From the NCBI GenBank assembly GCA_044344145.1, contig JBIJDM010000018.1, forward strand, positions 1 to 20,925: a stretch of DNA of 20,925 nt, read 5' to 3'. Shown here in pieces: positions 6,881 through 18,861 of this stretch (positions are counted from its first letter, which is position 1; each line of letters opens with the position of its first letter). This DNA comes from JBAXGE01 sp044344145. Lineage in GTDB: Bacteria; Planctomycetota; Phycisphaerae; WQYP01. The position numbers and the translations under genes were made by a program. A model generated the notes under the pieces. That model saw only the letters and a list, made by a program, of their open reading frames with translations. It was not told where the DNA came from and did not search any database.

Positions 6881-8152
6881 ATGTTGAATAACCCCGCCCC
6901 GAACCTGCCCTTACCGCAACACCCCGCCGGGGCCCAGCCCCCGCTGCGCTACCAACCCTTGCCCGCTCCCGGCCAGCCCACCCAGCTCCCCGCACTCTAT
7001 GTCCACGTGCCATTTTGCACGGTAAAATGCCACTATTGTGATTTTTTCTCCGTCGCCGGTCATCTCGATCAGGCGGAAGCCTACCTGGACGCATTGGAAA
7101 AAGAGGCCCAACTTGTCCTGTTAAAGTACGGCCCCCAGCAACCCCATACGATTTTCATCGGCGGGGGCACGCCCACCCTGTTGCCCCCCGGCCAACTCGC
7201 CCGGCTTCTGGGCATCATCGCCCAACTCGCCGGTACCCGCCAACTGCGCGAATATACCGTCGAATCCAATCCCAACACCTTCGACCGCGCCCGCGCGGAT
7301 GTCCTTGCCCAGGCCGGGGTCACCCGCGTCAGTTTCGGCGCCCAAAGTTTTAACCCCGACGAACTCCACTCTCTGCAACGCGACCACGACCCCGCCAGCC
7401 TCGCCCCGGCCATCGCCGCGCTGCGGGCCGCCGGGATCAAACATTACAACATTGACCTCATCTTCGGCATCAGTGGCCAGACCCTCGCCTCGTGGGATTA
7501 TTCCCTCACCCGGGCCTTGGAACTCCAGCCTGAGCATCTGAGCTGTTACAGCCTGATGTACGAACCCAATACCGCTCTGACCGCGCGCCTGCACTCCGGA
7601 CAGGTACAAACCTGCGACGAAGACCTTGAGGCCGACCTGCTCCAGCATGCCCGGCAAAAACTAATCTCCGCCGGCCTCCATGCCTACGAAATTTCCAATT
7701 ACGCCCGTCCCGGCTTTGAGTGCCAGCATAATCTCGCCTACTGGCGCGGTGCGGATTATCTCGCCCTCGGTCCCGCGGCCGCCGGACACTGGTCGGGCCA
7801 CCGCTGGAAAAATGTCCCAAGCCTGAACCGCTATATCGCCGCCCTGACCGACCCGCAACCGGTATTACCAATCGCGGAACTTGAACATCTCACCCCGGCC
7901 CAACGCGCCGGCGAACTTGTCATGCTCATGCTCCGCCTGCGCAGCGGTCTTGATCTGGCCTGGGTCCGCCAGCGTCTGGGCCTCGACCTACGGGCCGATC
8001 TTATCCCCGCCAGCCAGCGTTACGTCGCCGAGGGCCTGCTGACCTGGACCGGCGATATTCTGCAACTCACCGAGTCCGCGATCCTGATCTCGGATACCAT
8101 ATTGTCGGATTTGGTCACCGCCGTCGAAGCCGGTGTGGAGGCGCGTTCATGA
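6881..8152 (+). CDS. hemW: Radical SAM heme chaperone HemW
   Basis: A 423-residue radical-SAM protein. CTVKCHYCDF at 46-55 supplies the three cluster cysteines; GGGTPT at 94-99 and the ESNP and SFGAQSF segments bind SAM; HNLAYW at 283-288 is the HNxxYW signature that marks HemW. The absence of a fourth cysteine (CDF, not CxC) separates it from the coproporphyrinogen dehydrogenase HemN. HemW is known to bind heme and deliver it to respiratory enzymes. The first 38 residues are a Pro/Gln-rich extension that typical HemW proteins lack; no later start with a ribosome binding site is visible, so the true start is uncertain. Its TGA overlaps the queE ATG (ATGA), indicating co-translation. Confidence 0.92.
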   Translation: MLNNPAPNLPLPQHPAGAQPPLRYQPLPAPGQPTQLPALYVHVPFCTVKCHYCDFFSVAGHLDQAEAYLDALEKEAQLVLLKYGPQQPHTIFIGGGTPTLLPPGQLARLLGIIAQLAGTRQLREYTVESNPNTFDRARADVLAQAGVTRVSFGAQSFNPDELHSLQRDHDPASLAPAIAALRAAGIKHYNIDLIFGISGQTLASWDYSLTRALELQPEHLSCYSLMYEPNTALTARLHSGQVQTCDEDLEADLLQHARQKLISAGLHAYEISNYARPGFECQHNLAYWRGADYLALGPAAAGHWSGHRWKNVPSLNRYIAALTDPQPVLPIAELEHLTPAQRAGELVMLMLRLRSGLDLAWVRQRLGLDLRADLIPASQRYVAEGLLTWTGDILQLTESAILISDTILSDLVTAVEAGVEARS

Positions 8153-8847
8153 ACCTGAGTGAAATTTTTTACTCCCTTCAGGGCGAGGGTAAACTCCTCG
8201 GCGTCCCGTCGGTCTTCATCCGCACCGGCCGCTGCAATCTCCGCTGCACCTGGTGCGATACCCCGTATGCCTCATGGGAATCTGACGGCCAAAACCAAAC
8301 CCTCGCTCAGATCATGCAAACGCTCCAATCTCATCCCGCCCGGCATGTGGTCATCACCGGCGGTGAACCGCTACTCGAACCCGAACTGCCCGAGCTGGTC
8401 CAAATCTGCAAGCAGGGGGGCTATCACATCACCATCGAAACCGCCGGCACCCTCTGGCAGGACGTGCCCCTGACCCCGCGCGATCTGCTGAGTATTTCGC
8501 CCAAATTAGCCAACTCCACACCCCACACCCGGGCCGCAGGCAGATTCGCCCGCGCCCATGACGCGGCGCGGATCAATCTGGACATCCTGCGCCGCTGGGT
8601 CACCAGCCCCGCTGAAAAACAATGGAAATTCGTCCTGCAAACCCCCGCTGATCTGACCGAAGTCGAAAGCCTTCTCACCCAGATTGGTGGCATCAATCCC
8701 GCCGATGTGGTCCTCATGCCCGAAGGTGTGGACGCCGCCACGCTGGCCCAGCGCACCGGCTGGCTGACCGAACTCTGCACCCAGCGCGGCTATCGCTTCA
8801 GCCCGCGCCTGCATGTCCTGCTCTGGGGCAACCGCCGCGGCGTGTAG
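8149..8847 (+). CDS. queE: 7-carboxy-7-deazaguanine synthase QueE
   Basis: QueE turns 6-carboxytetrahydropterin into 7-carboxy-7-deazaguanine for queuosine tRNA modification or deazaguanine DNA modification. The 232-residue protein begins SEIFYSLQGEGKLLG and carries the radical-SAM cysteines C29, C33 and C36 within CNLRCTWCDTPY, followed by VVITGGEPLL and TIETAGT; the start, motifs and length all match QueE. It overlaps hemW by four bases. No other queuosine gene (queC, queD, queF) is in the window, so the pathway must be completed elsewhere. It converges on the AraC-family gene with an 11-base gap and no evident terminator. Confidence 0.93.
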   Translation: MNLSEIFYSLQGEGKLLGVPSVFIRTGRCNLRCTWCDTPYASWESDGQNQTLAQIMQTLQSHPARHVVITGGEPLLEPELPELVQICKQGGYHITIETAGTLWQDVPLTPRDLLSISPKLANSTPHTRAAGRFARAHDAARINLDILRRWVTSPAEKQWKFVLQTPADLTEVESLLTQIGGINPADVVLMPEGVDAATLAQRTGWLTELCTQRGYRFSPRLHVLLWGNRRGV

Positions 8848-8858
8848 TACGCCACGGA

Positions 8859-9755
8859 TTACTTTCTGACTTTGCTGTGCGCCGGTAACTGCATGCGATA
8901 GGTGTGCGGGGTCACCCCCAATAAACGCCGGAACACCACCGCAAAATATGCCCCGGATTGAAACCCACACTCCGCCGCAATCTGGGCCAACGGCGTGCTC
9001 CGGGGCCGTTGGGCCAACAATGCGGTGGCCACGGTCAGACGTTGCTGATTGATGTAATGATGCGGCGTCATGCCCGTGGCCCGTTTGAATTCTCGGTGCA
9101 ATGTGGATTGGCTCATCCCGCACCGCCGGGCCAGATCAGGAATCCGGAATTCTCCCGTGGGATCCGCCCGGATCACCCGCAGCGCCGGCTCGACCAGTGT
9201 GGCCTGCGGCACCCGCGTGAGTTGGGGTTGTTGCAGGGCTGAGAGCATATGGGCCGTCAAGCCCAGCCCCAAACTCGCCCGTTGCAGCACCGGCAGCGTC
9301 TCGGGCGCATGTTGGCTAAACAGTGTGGCGGTCTGGCGCGCCGCCTGCAACAGGGGTTCCGGCATCGTTAGCACCCGCAAACGCTGTTGCTGCAGCGTAT
9401 CCTGCAGTTCCCGCCAGGTGGCCGGATACTCGACAGGGGGGACAAACTTACGGGTATGCACCGGCTCGCCGATCGCCAGATAATACACCAAGCCGACATT
9501 CGCTCCGCTCTGACTGGCAATCGTCACCCCCGGCGGGATCACCAACATATGCCGCGCTGGTAAATGCACCGGCTCGTTGTCCAGCAGCAGGTCAAAATGG
9601 CCCACCTCCTGCAACATAATTTCCCACGCTTCGACCGTATGTTTGGGAATCACATTGAACCGCTGAAACTTATGCCACGCGAAAAAGTGCAACCAACGCC
9701 CACCTAATTGGGTCTGATTGAAAAATACCGGATGACGTGTGTGTTTGAGTGCCAT
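8859..9755 (-). CDS. AraC-family transcriptional regulator
   Basis: A 298-residue regulator from the ATG at 9755. The N-terminal half is a cupin-like sensor domain (PKHTVEAWEIMLQEVG, HMLVIPPG). The C-terminal 100 residues are the double helix-turn-helix of AraC/XylS proteins: IPDLARRCGMSQSTLHREF, then IAAECGFQSGAYFAVVFRR and LGVTPHTYR, the family's most conserved end. It probably senses a small molecule such as a sugar and binds DNA. It is transcribed away from the DUF134 operon, and the 78-base gap holds both promoters, so it may regulate that operon or itself. TAGAAT lies seven bases before its ATG on the minus strand, suggesting a very short or absent leader. The family call is firm; ligand and targets are unknown. 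Confidence 0.92.
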   Translation of the reverse strand: MALKHTRHPVFFNQTQLGGRWLHFFAWHKFQRFNVIPKHTVEAWEIMLQEVGHFDLLLDNEPVHLPARHMLVIPPGVTIASQSGANVGLVYYLAIGEPVHTRKFVPPVEYPATWRELQDTLQQQRLRVLTMPEPLLQAARQTATLFSQHAPETLPVLQRASLGLGLTAHMLSALQQPQLTRVPQATLVEPALRVIRADPTGEFRIPDLARRCGMSQSTLHREFKRATGMTPHHYINQQRLTVATALLAQRPRSTPLAQIAAECGFQSGAYFAVVFRRLLGVTPHTYRMQLPAHSKVRK

Positions 9756-9798
9756 ATTCGCAATTCTAACATGAGACCTAATTGCCCGGGCCAGAGAG

Positions 9799-9833
9799 TT
9801 GACATACTTGGGTATTGAGTATATGCTCAAAAC
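9799..9833 (+). promoter_or_regulatory. Sigma-70-type promoter of the DUF134 operon with overlapping palindromic operator
   Basis: TTGACA (9799-9804) and TATGCT (9822-9827) are separated by 17 bases, a near-ideal promoter. Transcription would begin at about 9834, the A of the DUF134 ATG, so the message is probably leaderless. TTGAGTATATGCTCAA (9815-9830) is nearly palindromic with outer arms TTGAG/CTCAA and covers the -10 box; a second symmetry, ATACT and AGTAT, lies at 9805-9809 and 9818-9822. A repressor bound here would block the promoter. The DUF134 protein itself or the divergent AraC regulator are candidates. Confidence 0.75.
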
Positions 9834-10166
9834 ATGCCAAGACCTAAATGCCAATGTCGCATTCAGCATCAGCCCCATGTGCGGTACTTCAAGCCCCAAG
9901 GGGTACCCATGACCGCGCTGCAGGAAATTGTGCTCTCCGCGGAGGAATTGGAAGCCGTCCGCTGGGCCGATTTGCAGGGCTGTTATCACGCGTTGGCGGC
10001 CGAACACATGGGCATCTCCCGGGCCACCTTTGGCCGCATCTTGGAGTCCGGGCGCAAAAAAATTGCCCGCGCCCTGGTCGAAGGGCATGCGCTCTGTTTA
10101 ACCTCGGTTTTGGTGTCCCTGCAGTCAGACGTTTCCCCTAACTCGTTTCAGGAGTGTAAAAAATGA
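9834..10166 (+). CDS. DUF134 (UPF0251) helix-turn-helix protein
   Basis: The 110-residue protein opens with MPRPKCQCRI and VRYFKPQGVPM, then LSAEELEAVRWADLQG and MGISRATFGRILESGRKKIA, the blocks of the DUF134/UPF0251 family. The central segment is a sigma-region-4-like helix-turn-helix, so it probably binds DNA. Family members usually sit next to NifX/NifB-like proteins, as here. The start is fixed by the family's MPRPK opening; no ribosome binding site precedes it, which agrees with the leaderless promoter. C6 and C8 near the N-terminus could bind metal. Its stop overlaps the next ATG (ATGA). A role as metal- or redox-responsive autoregulator is inference. Confidence 0.9.
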   Translation: MPRPKCQCRIQHQPHVRYFKPQGVPMTALQEIVLSAEELEAVRWADLQGCYHALAAEHMGISRATFGRILESGRKKIARALVEGHALCLTSVLVSLQSDVSPNSFQECKK

Positions 10167-10534
10167 AAATTGCCATCGTATCGAATGACGGCGTACATGT
10201 GGCCGACCATTTTGGTAGTGCGCATGGTGTGTTGGTGGTGGATGTCGCTTCCGACAACACCATGCACACACAATTTGTCGCCGCCTTTGGCGGAGACCTG
10301 CATCAGCAACGCGAACAAGGCACCAATCTCTTCGCACCCAATGGTCCATTACAGGGCTGTAAAGCCGTGTGCTGTGGTGGTATGGGCGGTCATGCCTACG
10401 AAAGCATTGCCCATATGGGTATGGAGCCCATCATTGTCGGCCCGGGCGCCGGTTCGTGGGAAGGTGTTGTGCAGGCTTATCTGGCCGGCACACTGGTTCG
10501 CCACAAGCCCCACGCGTGCTGCCATGGCCATTGA
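10163..10534 (+). CDS. NifX/NifB C-terminal-like protein (dinitrogenase iron-molybdenum cofactor domain)
   Basis: A 123-residue single-domain protein: MKIAIVSNDG, VADHFGSAHG at 13-22, CKAVCCGGMGGHA at 66-78 and PIIVGPGAGSWEGVVQAYLAG match the FeMo-cofactor domain of NifX, NafY and the NifB C-terminus. Stand-alone versions bind Fe-S or Mo-Cu clusters or act as small metallocluster carriers in non-diazotrophs. It ends in ACCHGH, an extra cysteine/histidine tail likely to bind metal. GGAG at 10151-10154 precedes the start. It overlaps the DUF134 gene by four bases and the thioesterase by 11, so the three are co-translated. No nitrogenase gene is present, so nitrogen fixation is not implied. Confidence 0.9.
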   Translation: MKIAIVSNDGVHVADHFGSAHGVLVVDVASDNTMHTQFVAAFGGDLHQQREQGTNLFAPNGPLQGCKAVCCGGMGGHAYESIAHMGMEPIIVGPGAGSWEGVVQAYLAGTLVRHKPHACCHGH

Positions 10535-10949
10535 ACCCATTGTGCTGCCGTCCAATCACAGCCAATGTTGTGTCTGCGGCGCGGCTTCAATCTGGGGCGG
10601 GCCACTGCAATTTGTCCGTGTGCCCGAAGGCGTGATGGCCGAAGTGGCTTTGCCTGCCACGCTGCAGGGCTATGACCAGACGATTCACGGCGGGGTAGTT
10701 GCCATGTTGCTGGACAGTGCCATGACCTGGGCGGTCTTCGCCACCGGCGCCCAGGGAGTAACCGCCGATTTGCGCATTCGCTATCGCCTGCCGGTACGAG
10801 CCGGACAGGTTCAGGTGTTTGGTCAAGTAACAAACGATCCCCGTACGGCAACGTGGCTGAAATGTGAAGCCCGTATTGTTGTTGCCGAGAAAACTTTGGT
10901 CTGGGCGCGTGGCCTTTTTCGCCGCAAGCTGGAGGTAAAATCATGTTGA
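10524..10949 (+). CDS. Hotdog-fold thioesterase (PaaI/4HBT type)
   Basis: A 141-residue protein of hotdog length, started at the ATG at 10524, inside the end of the NifX-like gene. GYDQTIHGGVVAMLLDSAMT (49-68) carries the HGG motif and D64, the usual catalytic region of PaaI-type acyl-CoA thioesterases; VTADLRIRYRLPVRAG at 79-94 is the following core strand. Near the N-terminus HSQCCVCGA (12-20) gives C15, C16 and C18, a possible metal site also known in some YbgC/PaaI relatives that begin with a C-x-C-G segment. The substrate is unknown. It overlaps both neighbours, so it belongs to the operon. Confidence 0.87.
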   Translation: MAIEPIVLPSNHSQCCVCGAASIWGGPLQFVRVPEGVMAEVALPATLQGYDQTIHGGVVAMLLDSAMTWAVFATGAQGVTADLRIRYRLPVRAGQVQVFGQVTNDPRTATWLKCEARIVVAEKTLVWARGLFRRKLEVKSC

Positions 10950-11167
10950 CCGCAGCCGAACATCTCCAACGGGAATGGCTGAATGCCCGTTGCCATCTTC
11001 TGGAATTGGCCGCCATTCTGGATCGGGTGGATCAGGCTGGTGGCGCGGCGGTACGCCAGGACCCCACGTATCAGCGCATCCAAACTCTGCTCCAACTCGT
11101 CCAAACGCCACCCGTGGGCGCCCCACGCACCACGGCTCTGCTGGGTGCACTAAGCGAACCGGCCTAA
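10943..11167 (+). CDS. Small uncharacterised protein in the DUF134 operon
   Basis: A 74-residue ORF with GGAGG ideally placed upstream and a seven-base overlap with the thioesterase gene, which argues that it is real. The protein is mostly helical by eye (EHLQREWLNARCHLLELAA, RIQTLLQLVQ), with no signal peptide, membrane segment or metal motif. I do not recognise a family. Its fixed position immediately before the TatD-like hydrolase suggests a helper or scaffold for that enzyme, but this is only context. Confidence 0.7.
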   Translation: MLTAAEHLQREWLNARCHLLELAAILDRVDQAGGAAVRQDPTYQRIQTLLQLVQTPPVGAPRTTALLGALSEPA

Positions 11168-11200
11168 CTCTTTTTTCCTCCGCATTCCCGGGAGTTTCCC

Positions 11201-12028
11201 ATGTATGTGATCCAACCGCATTATCACGCCATTGCCCGCACTACCGAAGATTATCAGCGCATGGCTCAGGCCGGAGTGGTGGCGGTCTGCGAACCTTCTT
11301 TCTGGGCGGGTTTTGAACGCCAATTTGCCGGCACGTTTGTGGATTACTTCCGCCAGATTGCCGAGTTTGAACCCACCCGCGCCGCGTGCTACGGCATCAA
11401 ACATTACTGCTGGATCGCCATGAATCCCAAAGAGGCGGAAAATGTCCCCCTGAGCCGGGAAGTATTGGCCCACATCCCCGAATTCCTGCGCCGTCCCAAT
11501 GTGATTGGCATCGGTGAAATCGGCTTCAATATGAATTCGGCCAACGAGCGCGAAATTTTCCTGGCCCAGTTGGAACTGGCCCGCCAACATCAGTCTCTGG
11601 TCCTCATTCACACCCCGCATCTGGCCCAGAAATATAAAGGAACTGTGTTGACGTTGGCGTTGTTAAAAGAAGTTGGCCTGCCCCCCGAACGCGTGTGGAT
11701 TGATCACGCGGAGGAACACACCATCGGCATGATTCTGGATGCGGGGTATTGGGCAGGACTAACCCTGTATCCCATGACGAAAATGTCCACCAAACGCGCG
11801 GTGGATATTCTCGAGCGCCACAACGCTCAACGCATTATGGTAAATTCCTCCGCCGATTGGGGACCCAGCAGTCCCTTTACCTTGTTTGATTGTATTGAGG
11901 AATTTAAAGCCCGTGGCCATACCGAACAGGAGTCACTGGAAATATTCCACAATAATCCGGCCCGTTTTCTCCGTCAGAGTGGTAAGTTTCCTATCGCTCC
12001 TCTGCAACTGGTTACCCAACCGGATTGA
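11201..12028 (+). CDS. TatD-family metal-dependent hydrolase (EboB-like)
   Basis: A 275-residue amidohydrolase-fold protein. The expected TatD ligands are visible: PHYH with H7 and H9, GEIGF with E106, HTPH with H137, IDH with H169, and SADWG with D219. PHYHAIARTTEDYQRM and IKHYCWIAMNPKEA resemble the EboB-type subgroup better than DNase TatD. EboB occurs in the ebo cluster, linked to export of natural-product precursors in cyanobacteria and other bacteria, but no other ebo gene is here. The first ligand block reads QPH where relatives usually have EPH. GGGAG precedes the ATG, 33 bases after the small upstream gene. The substrate is unknown. Confidence 0.88.
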   Translation: MYVIQPHYHAIARTTEDYQRMAQAGVVAVCEPSFWAGFERQFAGTFVDYFRQIAEFEPTRAACYGIKHYCWIAMNPKEAENVPLSREVLAHIPEFLRRPNVIGIGEIGFNMNSANEREIFLAQLELARQHQSLVLIHTPHLAQKYKGTVLTLALLKEVGLPPERVWIDHAEEHTIGMILDAGYWAGLTLYPMTKMSTKRAVDILERHNAQRIMVNSSADWGPSSPFTLFDCIEEFKARGHTEQESLEIFHNNPARFLRQSGKFPIAPLQLVTQPD

Positions 12029-12527
12029 AAACTGGAAAACCGGCAAAATTTTCCGCCTCTATGGCGCATGTCGTCCAAGTGTTAGGCAGTCGCCCACTCG
12101 GTCCAAGTGAACCAATTTAGCATGATTTCCAAGGTTTTCCGCCCAGAATTCCCCCTGACGGTGGCGGTCTGCCTATATTTTAGGCAGTCGCGGGAGGATT
12201 GAACCCAACCGCTGATGATGATAGGATGGTCGGACTTTGGCACGCTTGGGCGCATGTGTTGCGCCCCGGAGTGCTGGCTGTAGCTAAACTGCGGCCTACG
12301 ATGGTCCGACTGGACCTGCTGGATGGGTGGCTTTACCCGTATGCCGCCGTCTTAAGTTGGGTTTTCGATACTGGGTGCCGCTGGTCGGCTTGGACCCCAG
12401 CTTGCTCCCCCTGTGGATGACAGCCACAGGTGTTCCACACCCGCAACGTAGCGCCTGTGCAGCCCACGCAGATATTTTGCCGGTCCCTTGCCGCGCGGCT
12501 TGGGCCTGCTGTTTGGAGGTATATCCA
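12029..12527 (+). promoter_or_regulatory. 499-base non-coding leader of gltB with several hairpins
   Basis: No convincing gene lies here. The gltB frame is open back to 12327, but the extra peptide resembles nothing and lacks a ribosome binding site. The region contains CTGCCTA/TAGGCAG (12169-12187), an 8-bp stem GGTCGGAC (12228-12235) with GTCCGACT (12304-12311) enclosing the hairpin GGGCGCA/TGCGCCC (12248-12266), and two overlapping hairpins, CCTGTGG/CCACAGG (12410-12430) and GGTGT/ACACC (12429-12441), that cannot form together. It probably contains the gltBD promoter and a structured 5' leader. It does not match the glutamine riboswitch or tmRNA, 6S or RNase P signatures I know. Confidence 0.5.
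12082..12191. repeat. Paired 12-base direct repeats in the gltB leader
   Basis: TTAGGCAGTCGC occurs at 12082-12093 and again at 12180-12191, 98 bases apart. The second copy forms the right arm of the CTGCCTA/TAGGCAG hairpin. GTCCAAGTG is also repeated, at 12073-12081 and 12101-12109. These may be binding sites for a regulator of gltBD or remnants of a small insertion; the sequence does not say which. Confidence 0.6.
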
Positions 12528-17115
<4,588 letters not shown>

Positions 17116-17123
<8 letters not shown>

Positions 17124-18588
17124 GCCCACCGGATTTATGGAATTCACCCGCGACCCCGGCAAAAACCGGCTCCCGGAACTCCGCATCCTCGATTGGAAGG
17201 AATTCCACACCCCCATGCCCGTGGATGCCATGCAAAAGCAGGGCGCCCGCTGTATGGATTGCGGCATTCCCTTCTGTCATTCCGATAAGACCGGCGGTTG
17301 TCCCATCAACAACCTGATTCCCGAATGGAATGATCTGGTCTACAAGGGCCGCTGGGAAGATGCCATCATTCGTTTGTGGAAGACCAATAACTTCCCCGAA
17401 TTCACCGGCCGGGTCTGCCCCGCGCCCTGCGAAGGCTCGTGCGTGCTGGGCATCCATGAACCGCCCGTCACCATCAAGAATATCGAATACGAAATCAGCG
17501 AAAAGGCCTGGCATGAAGGCTGGTACGTCCCCCAACCGCCCGTCGCCCGCACCGGCAAGAAAGTCGCCGTGATCGGCTCGGGCCCCGCCGGCCTCGCCGC
17601 CGCCGACCAGCTCAACAAGGCCGGCCATTTTGTCACCGTCTTTGAACGTGCCGACCGCATCGGCGGGCTGCTCATGTACGGCATCCCCAACATGAAACTC
17701 GACAAACAAGCCGTCGTGGAACGCCGTCTGCAGATTATGGCCGAAGAAGGCATTACCTTCCTGACCAATATGAACGTGGGCGTGGATGTGCCCATGAGCA
17801 AGATTAGCGAAGAGTTCGACGCCGTGATTCTCGCCGTGGGCGCCACCAAGCCGCGCGATCTGCCGGCCCCCGGCCGTCAGCTCAAGGGCGTGCATTTCGC
17901 CATGGAGTTCCTCACCGCCAACACCCGCAGCCTGCTCGACAGCAATCACGCCGACGGCAAGTACATCAATGCCGCGGGTAAAAACGTCATCGTCATCGGT
18001 GGCGGCGATACCGGCAACGACTGTCTGGGCACCTCGCTGCGCCATGGCTGCAAGGGTCTGGTCAACTTCGAACTCCTGCCCCAGCCCCCGGTTGGCCGCG
18101 CTGCCGACAACCCCTGGCCCCAGTGGCCGCGCATCCAGCGCACCGACTACGGCCACGAAGAAGCCCACTACCGCTTCGGCACCGACCCCCGGCAATACAG
18201 CATTCTGACCAAGGAATTCCTCGGCGATGCCCAGGGCAACCTCACCGGCGTCAAGACCGTACGCGTGGAATGGAAACGTGTGGACGGCCAATTCAAGATG
18301 AGCGAAGTCGCCGGCAGTGAAGAAACCTGGCCCGCCGATCTGGTCTTCCTCGCCATGGGCTTCCTGGGCCCTGAAGAGACGCTGGCCAAGGTCCTGGACC
18401 TGCATGTGGACGCGCGCAGCAACTTCAAAGCCGAACACGGCCACTACGCCACCAACGTACCGGGCGTATTCGCCGCCGGCGACTGCCGCCGCGGCCAATC
18501 ACTGGTCGTCTGGGCCATCAACGAAGGCCGCGGCGCCGCCCGCGCCTGCGACCAGTTCCTCATGGGCCACAGCGACCTGCCCGCCTAA
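17116..18588 (+). CDS. gltD: Glutamate synthase small subunit GltD
   Basis: GltD takes electrons from NADPH through FAD and 4Fe-4S clusters and passes them to GltB. The 490-residue protein has cluster cysteines C46, C49, C54 and C62 in the first group and C101, C105 and C109 in CPAPCEGSC. GSGPAG at 154-159 binds FAD and GGGDTG at 295-300 binds the pyridine nucleotide; GVFAAGDCRRGQSLVVWA near the end is the usual FAD/C-terminal motif. GGAGG just upstream and the overlap with gltB indicate coupled synthesis at equal ratio. Length and domain order are normal. Confidence 0.97.
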
Positions 18589-18624
18589 CCCCCTCCCTTG
18601 CCGGGCCCCCCGGCATCTTGGAGT

Positions 18625-18660
18625 GCGGTAATGCCCGGTACCCCCGGGCTTTACCGCTTT
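18625..18660 (+). terminator. Probable intrinsic terminator of gltBD
   Basis: GCGGTAA (18625-18631) pairs with TTACCGC (18651-18657) and GCCCGG (18633-18638) with CCGGGC (18644-18649), with one T/T mismatch between the two stems and a five-base loop. Only three T residues, then TATC, follow, so the tail is short. It lies 37 bases after the gltD stop. Confidence 0.7.
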
Positions 18661-18714
18661 ATCAGTCGCGCTGGCGCCACCTCGCGCGCAGATGCTAACC
18701 CCCACCCAATTCCC

Positions 18715-18780
18715 CCAAGAGTTTCTTGGCCCTTCATCCAGGCCATGTTAAGCTGTTACCCAATACTCATACTGTGGACA
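18715..18780 (+). repeat. Upstream repeat element, copy 1 (before the Imm39-like gene)
   Basis: This stretch aligns without gaps to 19268-19333; I count about 50 identical positions of 66. It begins with CCAAGA GTT TCTTGG, a perfect hairpin (18715-18729), continues with TTGGCCCTTC and GCCATGTTAAGCT (both shared exactly or almost so), and ends with CTCAT and TGTGGAC. It ends 81 bases before the start codon. It could be a duplicated promoter/regulatory unit or a recombination site. Confidence 0.75.
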
Positions 18781-18791
18781 CACGCCTAATA

Positions 18792-18828
18792 GAGAGTTTC
18801 TGCCGAATGTTCCGGTCAAGAAACTCTC
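18792..18828 (+). promoter_or_regulatory. 10-bp perfect hairpin in the leader of the Imm39-like gene
   Basis: GAGAGTTTCT (18792-18801) and AGAAACTCTC (18819-18828) are perfect complements around a 17-base loop that itself contains CCG/CGG pairing. No T-tract follows, so it is not a terminator. It lies 33 bases before the start codon and would be in the 5' untranslated RNA, or could be an operator. The second immunity-like gene has no equivalent. Confidence 0.6.
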
Positions 18829-18861
18829 CCGGCACAAGTCCACTCAATAGGATGTGCAGTC

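Noticed and set aside
12327..12527. 67-codon upstream extension of the gltB frame
   Set aside because: No ribosome binding site at 12327, the peptide resembles nothing, and the GGAGG for the TTG at 12528 explains initiation.
12190..12527. Known housekeeping RNA (RNase P, tmRNA, 6S) in the gltB leader
   Set aside because: None of the conserved core sequences of these RNAs is visible.
18685..18753. Integron attC site ending at GTTAAGC
   Set aside because: The needed partner box is only approximate (TGCTAAC) and the arms on either side of the central hairpin do not pair; no integrase is in the window.
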